Of a stretch of 38,657 bases of DNA, positions 30,558-38,248 are shown in pieces; within the stretch, counting starts at the first letter, position 1, and every line of letters starts with the position of its first letter. The translations under genes and the position numbers were made by a program. Under the pieces are notes generated by a model, which had not been told where the DNA came from, searched no databases, and was given only the letters and a program-made list of their open reading frames with translations. Origin of the DNA: a virus; IMG/VR virus record IMGVR_UViG_3300042902_000256, positions 1 to 38,657 of that record, one strand, 5' to 3'.

Positions 30558-30947
30558 ATGCCATCATCGCTTGACAACTTTCTGACAAACTTAGAGCAGC
30601 TCCTCACCACTGGTGACTGGAGTAATCGAAAGCTCGCCCAGAAGTCTGGGGTCTCTGACAGACTTATTGGTATGTACAGGCACAGGGAGTCCGTGCCGTC
30701 TATGGACAAGGCAGAGCGAATTGCCAAAGCGCTAGGATTTGAGCTATGGCAAATGCAAATGCCTGACTTCGCCCCAGACGTGATCAGAAGCGGAAAATTT
30801 AGTCAGCTCTATCACACCTACATCGAGGCCGATGACAGTGGCAGGCGCGTACTGGAGACCCAAGCCGAATACGTTGCCGGGCACAACAAGTCGACCACCA
30901 ATGATGAACGAATACGAGAAGAGCCGGGGAAGTACTCGGCCTCCTGA
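30558..30947 (+). CDS. Phage repressor-type HTH protein, 129 aa
   Basis: The N-terminal ~65 residues carry an XRE-type HTH (WSNRKLAQKSGVSDRLIGMY, then ESVPSMDKAERIAKALGFEL). The remaining ~60 residues are a short dimerisation-type region. There is no LexA/S24 peptidase domain, so RecA-driven self-cleavage is not expected and induction must use another route. ATG 30558 is the first in-frame start beyond the operators. It is divergent from the Cro-like gene. Confidence 0.75.
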   Translation: MPSSLDNFLTNLEQLLTTGDWSNRKLAQKSGVSDRLIGMYRHRESVPSMDKAERIAKALGFELWQMQMPDFAPDVIRSGKFSQLYHTYIEADDSGRRVLETQAEYVAGHNKSTTNDERIREEPGKYSAS

Positions 30948-31106
30948 CAGATGACCGAGGCACGCGAGCTTAGCCTCGTTTGCATACCGGGCGCCATGGC
31001 AGGCGAGGCGAAGAACATGGATTGGTTTGTTATGTCCACAGTCATATATATACCCATCGGGAATGGGGATAATACGCAGCAACCATAACAGAAGGACATT
31101 GTTTAT
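30948..31106. other. Gap between repressor and cargo genes
   Basis: No gene is seen in these 159 bases. The segment contains a small inverted repeat (CCCAT...ATGGG, about 31053-31067) after AT-rich sequence (ATATATATA). The latter could serve as a -10 region for the ParB-domain gene at 31107. A transcription start here is only a suggestion. Confidence 0.3.
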
Positions 31107-32450
31107 ATGGCACAATTTGACACCCTGTCGCTCAATACGCTTCTGCTTGACAGCGAGAATCCGCGTCATGATGTTATAGAAGACCAGAAAGAGATCGTCC
31201 GCTGGATGATGAACAGCATTGGCGACAAGGTCTACCACCTTGCCCAGCATATTGCCAAACACGGCATTTCGCCCCTTGAGCGCACCATGGTCATGCCGCT
31301 TAACGGCAAGAAGAAAGGCCACTACATGGTGCTTGAAGGTAACCGCCGCGTTACTGCACTGAAGCTTCTGCACGAACCCGAGCTATGCCCCACCAGTCGC
31401 GACCGTACCCGCTTCGCGGCATTGGCCAGTACAGCAGTGGGCCTACCTGATGAAATCTCGGTGGCCATTGTAACAAGCCGGGACGAAGCAGACCCCTGGA
31501 TACTGGTACGGCACCAGGGAGAGCAAGGTGGTGCCGGCACCGTGCAGTGGGGGCCAGCAGCGGCAGAGCGTTACAGCAGCCGCATGAACCGGCAGGGGCA
31601 AGATGCCTACGCTGTTCAGGTACTGGACTACGCCACCCAAACCGAGCTGGTGGCACAGGAGGTAATTGACAATGTGCCCACCACAAACCTTTCACGTTTA
31701 TTACGAGACCCCTATGTTCGGGAACGTTTAGGGCTTAGCGTTAACCCTGCCGGCATGATGAGTGGCTTGCTGGAGCAGAAGGAGCTAGACAAAGCGCTGG
31801 CTTACATTCTGCAGGAGCTGGGTACCAAAGCCATTACGGTTGACCGCGTCAGGCACAAGGATAACCGCCGCAGCTACATTGAAGATGTTATTAAAACAGC
31901 CAGTGTTGACACCAGCAGGCTGGAAAGCGAACGCTACGATCTTGCGGCTGTTGCCGCGCAGGCCAAAAAACCCTCCAAGCGAAAGAAGAGAGACAACGCC
32001 CCCTCCATCGCCAGACCAACGCTCATCCCAGCTGACTTCAGAATGAAGATTGACGACACCCGCCTCAACTCCATCTACAAGGAGCTGAAAGGGCTCAACG
32101 TTGAGGACTACACCAATGCGGTGTCGGTGACGTTTCGCCTATTTCTTGAGGCGATGGTGAAAACCTACTTGAAAAACACCGACCCAAAATGGTCGCCAAG
32201 CGCAAAAAGCAACGAAGAGCTTTTTAAGCAGGTACGACGTGTTGCCAACGAATTGAAGGCTGCCGACAAACTGACCGAGGACCAGGCAAAGCCCGCGCTT
32301 ACCGCCTGCGAAAACCCCGACTCGTTTTTCTCCATTAAAACCTTTAACTCCTATGTGCACAACCTGCACATGCACCCGATGGCCGGGGATTTGAAGCGGG
32401 CCTGGGATAACTTTCAGCCCTTCATCCATGCGCTGGAGGAGTACGTTTAG
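31107..32450 (+). CDS. ParB-domain protein with HEPN-like C terminus, 447 aa
   Basis: Residues ~1-110 are a ParB/Srx-type domain: LLLDSENPRH, then HLAQHIAKHGISPLERTMVM and YMVLEGNRRVTALKLL with the EGNRR motif at 77-81. The middle (residues ~110-300) contains TTNLSRLLRDPYVRERLGLS and a basic KKPSKRKKR stretch. The C-terminal ~150 residues are helical, ending with FNSYVHNLHMHP (about 413-424), which recalls the Rx4-6H-type active site region of HEPN ribonucleases. A nuclease or NTP-dependent effector is therefore plausible. The stop overlaps, tail to tail by three bases, the methylase stop. It is unlike the second ParB-like gene at 36102. Confidence 0.6.
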   Translation: MAQFDTLSLNTLLLDSENPRHDVIEDQKEIVRWMMNSIGDKVYHLAQHIAKHGISPLERTMVMPLNGKKKGHYMVLEGNRRVTALKLLHEPELCPTSRDRTRFAALASTAVGLPDEISVAIVTSRDEADPWILVRHQGEQGGAGTVQWGPAAAERYSSRMNRQGQDAYAVQVLDYATQTELVAQEVIDNVPTTNLSRLLRDPYVRERLGLSVNPAGMMSGLLEQKELDKALAYILQELGTKAITVDRVRHKDNRRSYIEDVIKTASVDTSRLESERYDLAAVAAQAKKPSKRKKRDNAPSIARPTLIPADFRMKIDDTRLNSIYKELKGLNVEDYTNAVSVTFRLFLEAMVKTYLKNTDPKWSPSAKSNEELFKQVRRVANELKAADKLTEDQAKPALTACENPDSFFSIKTFNSYVHNLHMHPMAGDLKRAWDNFQPFIHALEEYV

Positions 32451-33355
32451 GCGGACAACTCACGGATATATGTTGCGTAGTCTTGCACCAGTTTTGGGGT
32501 GACATCGAAGGGGCTATCGAATTCCGGCACGTCCATGGTGTCTGAAAATATAATCAGCTCACTGCCATCGTAGTGCTTGCCCGCACTGTAGGCTATGCCG
32601 TAGGTCTGTTGACGGTACCCTGGGTACATTGCCTTTATTTCAGGCACATTGTCGTAGGAGACCACCCACTTGTGGCCTTCCAGCGACGTTACAAAGTCTG
32701 CCAGTATCTGGTGATCATCATGACCGTAATGGTTTTCATAAAGCTCCTGCCCTTTCTTGTAATAGGGCGGGTCAAGGTACACCAGTGACTTCTCATCGAG
32801 CTCTGGCGTGACATGATCCAGAAACGCCATGGCGTCCTGATTATAGAGCTTGATACGGCTCTTGTATGAAGCGATCTTTCTTATCTTCTTTATCAGTGCC
32901 TCTTTGTTGAAGCGCGCATCTATCTTGTACTTGCCTTTTTGCTCCAGGCCACCAATCACGCCGCCAGTGAGAACGCCTGAGTGGTTGGTGCGGTTCATAT
33001 AAAAGGCAGCAAACCCCAAATCCAGTGACTCAGGGTCGGTTAGAGTGAAATAGCGCTCCCGCTGGCGCTCCCACTCTTTCATAGTGAGTGGTGCACGGGT
33101 AATGCGCCGGCAAAACAACTCTGTATTATTGATGATTGAATACCAAAAGGCGTAAACGGCCGGGTCGATATCATTCAGGTGTATTGTCCTGGCATACTCA
33201 AGGCGCAGTAAATCAATCGCCAGCCCGGCACCACCGGCAAAGGGCTCCACATAATCACCATCTCGCAATCCGTTCTCCAGGTAGAGGATTTGAAAGAAAC
33301 GGCTCCATCGGGTTTTACCGCCGGGGTAACGCAATGGTGATGCTGTATGGCCCAT
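32447..33355 (-). CDS. dam: DNA adenine methylase, Dam/D12 class, 302 aa
   Basis: It transfers methyl from S-adenosylmethionine to adenine N6. The class signatures are present: PLRYPGGK at 7-14, the cofactor loop YVEPFAGGAGLA at 35-46 and the catalytic DPPY at 195-198. Target specificity cannot be read here; GATC is a guess. Length is normal for Dam-type enzymes. It sits between HigA and the ParB-domain gene and probably shares the toxin-antitoxin transcript. It may protect phage DNA from host or self nuclease. Confidence 0.92.
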   Translation of the reverse strand: MGHTASPLRYPGGKTRWSRFFQILYLENGLRDGDYVEPFAGGAGLAIDLLRLEYARTIHLNDIDPAVYAFWYSIINNTELFCRRITRAPLTMKEWERQRERYFTLTDPESLDLGFAAFYMNRTNHSGVLTGGVIGGLEQKGKYKIDARFNKEALIKKIRKIASYKSRIKLYNQDAMAFLDHVTPELDEKSLVYLDPPYYKKGQELYENHYGHDDHQILADFVTSLEGHKWVVSYDNVPEIKAMYPGYRQQTYGIAYSAGKHYDGSELIIFSDTMDVPEFDSPFDVTPKLVQDYATYIRELSA

Positions 33356-33357
33356 GA

Positions 33358-33777
33358 TTATTCCTTGTCGATAAACACACCTGCCGGCACGCCGAAGCGG
33401 GCAGACAAACGTGAAATATGGTGAACGTTAAGCTGGCGCTTGCCGTTGAGCACCTCAGAGACCACGCTCTGGGTGCCAATTTCCGGCAGCTCGGTTTGCT
33501 TGATGCCACGTTCTTTCATCAGATGGCGCAGCACCTCAACCCCGCTTGCTGCAGGCGGCATGGCATGGTGCTGTGACTCCCACTTCTCAACCAGATCACC
33601 CAGGCTATCTGCCAGGCTGGCCAGGGGATGCCCTTCGTCGGCACCGCCCGCATCCAGCACCTCGTCGAGTACCTGCACCAACTGTTCGTAGTCAGCCTCT
33701 GACTTTGGAGCTGTCAGCAGCGGCGCCACATGCCCCCAGTGTGCAATAGCCTCGTCAACTTGTACCTTAGCCAGCAT
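33358..33777 (-). CDS. higA: HigA-type antitoxin, 139 aa
   Basis: ATG 33777 has GGAGG eight bases upstream; the longer GTG start overlaps the toxin. The N-terminal half is acidic and helical (toxin-binding). The C-terminal half has an XRE HTH (KERGIKQTELPEIGTQSVVS, then LNGKRQLNVHHISRLSARFG). HigA antitoxins bind HigB and repress the operon. Here the antitoxin follows the toxin, the usual hig order. The end is two bases from the methylase start, so the methylase is probably in the same operon. Confidence 0.85.
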   Translation of the reverse strand: MLAKVQVDEAIAHWGHVAPLLTAPKSEADYEQLVQVLDEVLDAGGADEGHPLASLADSLGDLVEKWESQHHAMPPAASGVEVLRHLMKERGIKQTELPEIGTQSVVSEVLNGKRQLNVHHISRLSARFGVPAGVFIDKE

Positions 33778-33782
33778 TGCGA

Positions 33783-34067
33783 TTACCTCCACTTGCCTTT
33801 GTCGTACTCGGTGTGGGTGAGAACTTCACGAATAAACACCTTCTGGCGGTTGAAATGGACGGCGGCAATCAAGCGTAACTTGTTGCCGCCCACATTAAAC
33901 ACGTAAAGGTCACCCACCTTGTCTACGCTGCTGAACAGCGCTTTAAGCTGAGCAAAGTCCTGCAGCTCAGCCTTCTTCATTACCTGATACCACTGCTCCA
34001 GCGCACTGGCGCAACTGTTGTGCTGCTCGGCGGCCTCCTTGATGCGCTTTTGAGTAATGATGTGCAT
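33783..34067 (-). CDS. higB: HigB-type mRNA interferase toxin, 94 aa
   Basis: The protein starts MHIITQKRIKEAAEQHNSCA and continues with the family region VDKVGDLYVFNVGGNKLRLI and AAVHFNRQKVFIREVLTHTE, ending YDKGKWR. HigB toxins cleave mRNA on the ribosome. ATG 34067 is chosen because the longer frame would run over the operator. It lies upstream of higA. The RelE-like fold and toxicity follow from family membership. Confidence 0.88.
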   Translation of the reverse strand: MHIITQKRIKEAAEQHNSCASALEQWYQVMKKAELQDFAQLKALFSSVDKVGDLYVFNVGGNKLRLIAAVHFNRQKVFIREVLTHTEYDKGKWR

Positions 34068-34076
34068 GGATAGATA

Positions 34077-34095
34077 ATATCGCAAATTGCGATAT
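34077..34095. promoter_or_regulatory. HigBA operator palindrome
   Basis: ATATCGCAA and TTGCGATAT are perfect arms around one central A. The palindrome is ten bases upstream of the HigB start and overlaps the probable leftward promoter (TATTAT on the minus strand). Autorepression by HigA is the standard mechanism. Confidence 0.8.
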
Positions 34096-34144
34096 ATGGC
34101 AAACACCCTTGCCGTTACCGATAAGGCTCAGAGAACAATAGCGC

Positions 34145-34180
34145 GAAGTATCCTTCTTGACAATATGCGAAGTATGCTTC
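34145..34180 (+). promoter_or_regulatory. Rightward early promoter with two repressor operators
   Basis: GAAGTATCCTTC (34145-34156) and GAAGTATGCTTC (34169-34180) flank TTGACA (34157-34162). The layout of operator, -35 box and operator is the same as at the leftward promoter, with 24-base spacing. The -10 box is weak (around 34180-34186). It precedes the rightward early operon starting at 34217, so the repressor at 30558 should control it. Confidence 0.75.
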
Positions 34181-34216
34181 ACTCTTAACCCGTACCCAAT
34201 CACCGGAGACGGATTT

Positions 34217-34579
34217 ATGAACACAGCACCCGGCAAAGTTTCTCAAGAAACGCACCTGCCGGCCGCGTTTCTTCAGGCATGGAAAGAAGGCATCGAGCTT
34301 GCCGGCCCTTCGCGTTTTAGCTGCACCGCCCGCAGCATTGAAGACGCCGCCCACTGGCGCCAGCTTACGCCAGACCTTGCCGTGATGCGCCGGACCATCG
34401 TTAACAAGTCCCAGGCTGAGGCCTATCTCATCGCCATCATGGCCAGCTTCTACAACGACGCCGAGGGGCAGAAGCTGCTCCAGAAGGCCGGCCTCACCTT
34501 TGGCGGCGGTGCGCTGGTAGTGGGCGACAAAGCCCGCTGCATCATCGCCCGCCTCTTCGCCAGTTACAGGGGGTGGTAA
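34217..34579 (+). CDS. First gene of rightward early operon, 120 aa
   Basis: GGAG lies about eight bases before ATG 34217; the longer frame starts inside the operator and is rejected. The protein (MNTAPGKVSQETHLPAAFLQ ...) has no recognised family. Its C-terminal region is helical and hydrophobic-patterned (AYLIAIMASFYNDAEGQKLL). First place behind a repressor-controlled promoter suggests an early function. Confidence 0.65.
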   Translation: MNTAPGKVSQETHLPAAFLQAWKEGIELAGPSRFSCTARSIEDAAHWRQLTPDLAVMRRTIVNKSQAEAYLIAIMASFYNDAEGQKLLQKAGLTFGGGALVVGDKARCIIARLFASYRGW

Positions 34580-34581
34580 CC

Positions 34582-34869
34582 ATGTACCTGCACCCCGCGC
34601 AGCCGCACCCGGCACAGCACCCGCTTATACGCGCCATCACCTCATTCAGCGCCGACGAACTGGCGCGCCTCACCTGCATGGTAGAGGGCTGCGACTTTGG
34701 CCCGGTTGTGTTCGTCTCGCCGTCCATCCTCCTGCATTGCCACCGCTGCGGTGAGGAGCTGATGGGCCGCACCATCGACGATCTTGAGCCCATGACTGAC
34801 GAGGACTACGACCTTCTGAACGTGCTTGATGACATGGACCGCTTCGATGACCGAGTGGAGGTGCGCTAA
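34582..34869 (+). CDS. Early protein with cysteine knuckle, 95 aa
   Basis: ATG 34582 follows GGTGG. The 95-aa protein has VEGCDFGPVVF and HCHRCGEELMG (about residues 29 and 53), giving a possible C...C-x2-C zinc site. The last 35 residues are strongly acidic. It overlaps the next gene by one base (TAATG). Function is unknown. Confidence 0.65.
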   Translation: MYLHPAQPHPAQHPLIRAITSFSADELARLTCMVEGCDFGPVVFVSPSILLHCHRCGEELMGRTIDDLEPMTDEDYDLLNVLDDMDRFDDRVEVR

Positions 34870-35228
34870 TGGTTAGCGTAAACAACCAGGGCGCATTTAC
34901 CACCCGCCCCGAGATTGGTGACCGCTACCTCTCACTGGATGGTGTAGAGCTCACCATTGCCGCCATGTGGGAGGGCGGCGTGGTATTTGAGGGTGCCGAG
35001 TTTACCGTTGCCGCCACCGAGCTGCTGCAGCTGTACCGCCCACTGTGCGCCGAGTGCGCCACCTACCACGAACCGGAATACCCGCACCAGCACACCGAGA
35101 CCTTTCGCAAAACCATCCGCCAGCGTTACGGGCGCGACGCCACCGACAACGACACCATGAAAGACATGGCACCCGGCCTTGCCGACTGGTTCGCGCTCGC
35201 CCAACAACCCAGAGGAGCCGCCGCATGA
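34869..35228 (+). CDS. Hypothetical early protein, 119 aa
   Basis: The ATG overlaps the previous stop. The N-terminal half is beta-rich (EIGDRYLSLDGVELTIAAMW). The middle contains CAECATYHEPEYPHQH, a Cys/His cluster that may bind metal. The C-terminal half is helical with FRKTIRQRYGRDATDND. It is part of a tightly packed operon, with no recognised family. Confidence 0.6.
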   Translation: MVSVNNQGAFTTRPEIGDRYLSLDGVELTIAAMWEGGVVFEGAEFTVAATELLQLYRPLCAECATYHEPEYPHQHTETFRKTIRQRYGRDATDNDTMKDMAPGLADWFALAQQPRGAAA

Positions 35229-35500
35229 ACACCAAACCGCATGTTTCCCAGGAAGCCGACCGCCGCGCCTACCAGGCGCAGCAGAACATCTCCGGCATTG
35301 CCCGCTACCGCCAGCAGCGCGAACAGCTGGAGGCATTAAAACTGCAGCTATCGCAGGCCGTAATGGCCGCCCACCCGCAGGCCACTTGCGAACGTATTGA
35401 GGCCGCCATCATCAGCGGCCACCGCCAGCTGGAGTGTGGCAAAGAGCTGGCCGATGCCGTCACCCACAGCAGCGCCCTGCTTGAAGAGGTGCTGGCGTGA
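35225..35500 (+). CDS. Hypothetical helical early protein, 91 aa
   Basis: ATG 35225 overlaps the end of the previous gene (ATGA). The product (MNTKPHVSQEADRRAYQAQQ ...) is almost wholly helical and Gln/Ala/Glu-rich, probably a small coiled-coil protein. It shares its end with the start of the next small gene (GTGA). Confidence 0.6.
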   Translation: MNTKPHVSQEADRRAYQAQQNISGIARYRQQREQLEALKLQLSQAVMAAHPQATCERIEAAIISGHRQLECGKELADAVTHSSALLEEVLA

Positions 35501-35658
35501 TTAAGCTGCTGTTCATCCTCCTGGGCATCAGCCTGCTCGCCACCGCCGCCGTCGCCTGCTTTTTGCGTGGCGCGCGTGGCGACGACAACACCATGGGCGA
35601 CGAAGCCGCCCACCCTTCCCGCTTTGACAACAATATGGAGAACTCCGATGGCCGGTAG
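35497..35658 (+). CDS. Small membrane protein, 53 aa
   Basis: GTG 35497 overlaps the preceding stop (GTGA), and the frame continues to TAG 35656-35658. Residues 3-23 (KLLFILLGISLLATAAVACF) form one membrane helix with C-terminal RGARGDDN on the other side. A cysteine at the end of the helix could be a lipidation site, but the pattern is not a clear lipobox. It overlaps the next gene by 11 bases. Role unknown. Confidence 0.5.
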   Translation: MIKLLFILLGISLLATAAVACFLRGARGDDNTMGDEAAHPSRFDNNMENSDGR

Positions 35659-35866
35659 AACCAACTATATAAACCTCAACAAGATCAGCGCCGACCGCAT
35701 AACCATCGGCGACTACTCCTTCGTGCGCGCACTGGTAGTGCGTAGCCATAAGCCCATGGTGTTAGAGCCCGCGCAGGAGCGTACCGGAGAGCCGCTCTTC
35801 GCCCTGCCGGGCGGCGGCGTGGCCACGGAGAAAGAGATCGTCACCATGCTCAAGGCTGCAGCGTGA
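35648..35866 (+). CDS. Hypothetical early protein, 72 aa
   Basis: ATG 35648 follows GGAGA with seven-base spacing. The 72-aa protein starts MAGRTNYINLNKISADRITI and is beta-rich, with a proline/glycine-rich turn (LFALPGGGVATEKEI) before a C-terminal helix. It has no family. It overlaps the next gene (TGATG). Confidence 0.6.
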   Translation: MAGRTNYINLNKISADRITIGDYSFVRALVVRSHKPMVLEPAQERTGEPLFALPGGGVATEKEIVTMLKAAA

Positions 35867-36090
35867 TGAGCCAGATGGTGGATATCGCCAAGCTGCGCGC
35901 CGCCGCACCCAAGGCATGGAACGACGTGTGGCGCATCATCAAGACCGATGCGCCCGACTTCGCCGCCTTCATGCGCGACCCCTTCCTTGCCGAGTGCATT
36001 GAGCACTTCGACGCCACCATCCAGTTTCCGCTTAACGACTTCCCCGAGCGCGCCCGTAGCCTCATCCCACCGGCCGCCATCATCAACTAA
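35866..36090 (+). CDS. Hypothetical early protein, 74 aa
   Basis: Start ATG 35866 overlaps the previous stop (TGATG). The protein is helical (MSQMVDIAKLRAAAPKAWND ...) with aromatic residues, and ends IPPAAIIN. No family. A GGAGAAC ribosome binding site for the ParB-like gene follows its stop. Confidence 0.6.
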   Translation: MSQMVDIAKLRAAAPKAWNDVWRIIKTDAPDFAAFMRDPFLAECIEHFDATIQFPLNDFPERARSLIPPAAIIN

Positions 36091-36101
36091 GGAGAACACC
36101 C

Positions 36102-37769
36102 ATGGACAAAGCCTACGAACTCAAGCCCGGCGAACTGGGCGACGTACCACTCGTCCTTATCGACCCCGATCCCGAACAGCCGCGCAAGGATTTTGACGAC
36201 GACTACATCGCCGAGCTGGCCGCCTCCATCAAGGCCGATGGCGTCATCCAGCCCATCGTGTTGCGCACCAACCCAGAGCAGCCCGGACGCTTCCTGATTG
36301 TTGCCGGCGAGAACCGCTGGCGCGGCAGCAAACAGGCCAAGATTAAAACCATCCCCGCGGTATTGCGCGAGGTGGAAGGGCTCAATCGCCTCATCATCCA
36401 GCTCAAAGAGAACCACCAGCGCAAAGACCTCAACCCCATGGAGTGGGCGCTGGCCATGCAGACCATGCACAAAGTGCACGGCCTCAAGCAGGTCGACATC
36501 GAGAAAACCCTCAAAGAGAGCGGCGTCGGCAACTTTGGCCGCGCCTACATCAGCAACATGATCCGCCTGCTGGAGCTGCCCGAGTGGGCCCAGACCATGA
36601 TTCGCCACAACGCCCTCACCGCCTCACACGGCAAGCACCTGCTGCCTGCCATGAAGAGCGAAAAAGTCATGGAAGAGCTGCGCACCGAACTTGAGGCAGA
36701 TAGTGACATCAGCACCAACGAACTACAGCAGACCATCTACTGGAAATTCAGCAAACACCACACCGACCTCACCAGCTACAATACCGCCTTCGACTACCGC
36801 GACAAATGCGTCGCCACTGGCTGCCAGAAAATGCGCAAGGTCAGCAGCAGCCACACAGAGAGCACCTTCTGTTTGGACGACGCCTGCCACGCCATCCTGC
36901 AGGCAGAGGCAAAAAAAGAGGAGAGCGCCCAACGCCAACAGCAGCAAGATCGCAGCAACAGCGGCTCCGGCGAAAGCGGTGTGCGTGAGGTTAGCTTCGA
37001 CGATGACAACCGCGTTGACATCAACCAGCAACAGCTCAACTTCCACCGTGACTACCGCCACATTGAAAGCGCCGGCTTCGACGTAAGCGGCTGCGAAGGC
37101 TGCAAGCACCGCCACATCGCCGTAAAAGGCGATGACACCGATAGCGCCGAAGAGGATGACTGCTGCTTCCTGGTCACCTGCTACATCCAAAAAGAGGACG
37201 AAGCCAACCGCGCCAGGCGGCTGCTTAAACAGTATATGAAGGGCGTCATCAGCCAGCTTATCGGCAACGACGCCAGCCTCGCTTTGCGCTTGCTAGCGTG
37301 GTGCTCTTGCGTCCCCAATGGTATCGTCTCATCAGACGACGATGAGTGGATAGTGGAAGGCAATTTCCCCATCTCGATTGACGACGACTACACTCATCAG
37401 CTGCTGTTTAAAAACGGGCTGTTCTCCATCAATCGCTTCCTCGACGCCGATGACGAACCCTTGCAGCAGCTCGCCGCCTACGCCGTCACCCAGCTTGACA
37501 GCGGGAATCTTGTAGACCTCTGGAAACGATTCAACTGCACCATCGACGACTACCGCATCAATGCCGAGTTTCTCGCGGAACACACCGCGGAAGAAATTGA
37601 AGCCCTGTTCAGTAATGCCGACATTCCCGCGGGCACCTTTGCCGAACTGGTCAATGCTCGTAACGATGGATGCCTCGACCAGTTCGCAATTGAACACAAC
37701 AACATGGCTGGCGTACCCGACGCCATGCGTTTTGTCTATGAACAGATGACCATGAAGGAGGAAAACTGA
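36102..37769 (+). CDS. ParB-like protein with cysteine-rich middle, 555 aa
   Basis: Residues ~10-110 are a ParB N-terminal domain: LIDPDPEQPRKDF (about 20-31), SIKADGVIQPIVLR and GENRWRG at 69-75, in the place of the GERRxRA CTP-binding motif. A KorB-type HTH region follows (LKQVDIEKTLKESGVGN). The middle has unusual cysteine pairs at 236/241, 257/262, 331/334 and 354-360, suggesting zinc or another metal. The C-terminal 170 residues are acidic and unassigned. ParB here could mediate plasmid-like partition, DNA condensation or gene control. No ParA gene is seen. Confidence 0.8.
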   Translation: MDKAYELKPGELGDVPLVLIDPDPEQPRKDFDDDYIAELAASIKADGVIQPIVLRTNPEQPGRFLIVAGENRWRGSKQAKIKTIPAVLREVEGLNRLIIQLKENHQRKDLNPMEWALAMQTMHKVHGLKQVDIEKTLKESGVGNFGRAYISNMIRLLELPEWAQTMIRHNALTASHGKHLLPAMKSEKVMEELRTELEADSDISTNELQQTIYWKFSKHHTDLTSYNTAFDYRDKCVATGCQKMRKVSSSHTESTFCLDDACHAILQAEAKKEESAQRQQQQDRSNSGSGESGVREVSFDDDNRVDINQQQLNFHRDYRHIESAGFDVSGCEGCKHRHIAVKGDDTDSAEEDDCCFLVTCYIQKEDEANRARRLLKQYMKGVISQLIGNDASLALRLLAWCSCVPNGIVSSDDDEWIVEGNFPISIDDDYTHQLLFKNGLFSINRFLDADDEPLQQLAAYAVTQLDSGNLVDLWKRFNCTIDDYRINAEFLAEHTAEEIEALFSNADIPAGTFAELVNARNDGCLDQFAIEHNNMAGVPDAMRFVYEQMTMKEEN

Positions 37770-38248
37770 TGCACCACTTCGGAAAGCGCTCACTCGCCGT
37801 TCGCGCCACCCTGCATCCAGTGCTCCAGGCATGGGTCGACCGCGTTATAAAAAGACGCAACATCACCCTGCTTGTTGGTCACCGTGATGAACACAAACAG
37901 AACGCCGCCTTTGCCAGTGGCGCCAGCACCAAGCAATGGCCCGACGGCAAACACAACACCCTGCCATCCGAAGCCGTCGACGTTGCGCCGTGGCCCATCC
38001 CAGAAGGCTGGGGAGACCTCAAAGGGCAGACAGCAAAAGCCCGCGACCTAGACTGGAAAGAGCGCGTGAAATTCTACGAAATGCTAGCCAGCTTCGAGGA
38101 TGCCTGGACAGAAATGTGCGACGAAGACCCCACCCTCGCCGAAGAGTACGATCCACGCTACGGCAAAGACTGGGACGGCGACGGCGACTACCGCGACCAA
38201 ACCTTCGACGACCTACCGCATATCGAGCTGGTGAGGAAAATAAAGTGA
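37769..38248 (+). CDS. M15-family peptidase endolysin, 159 aa
   Basis: The protein should cleave the L-Ala-D-Glu (or similar) bond in peptidoglycan. It opens with HFGKRSLAVRATLHPVLQAW, followed by TLLVGHRDEHKQNAAFASGA and the zinc ligands H62 (GKHNTLPSEA), D71 (VDVAPWP) and H151 (LPHIEL). Between D71 and H151 a loop KDWDGDGDY resembles a Ca2+-binding loop. No signal peptide is present, so release needs a holin such as the one at 17404. The ATG overlaps the previous stop (TGATG). It is the only lytic enzyme recognised. Confidence 0.85.
   Translation: MHHFGKRSLAVRATLHPVLQAWVDRVIKRRNITLLVGHRDEHKQNAAFASGASTKQWPDGKHNTLPSEAVDVAPWPIPEGWGDLKGQTAKARDLDWKERVKFYEMLASFEDAWTEMCDEDPTLAEEYDPRYGKDWDGDGDYRDQTFDDLPHIELVRKIK

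Noticed and set aside
31107-32450. Plasmid partition ParB
   Set aside because: There is no ParA partner or parS-like repeat nearby. The C terminus is unlike partition ParB, and the gene lies beside a methylase and toxin-antitoxin pair.
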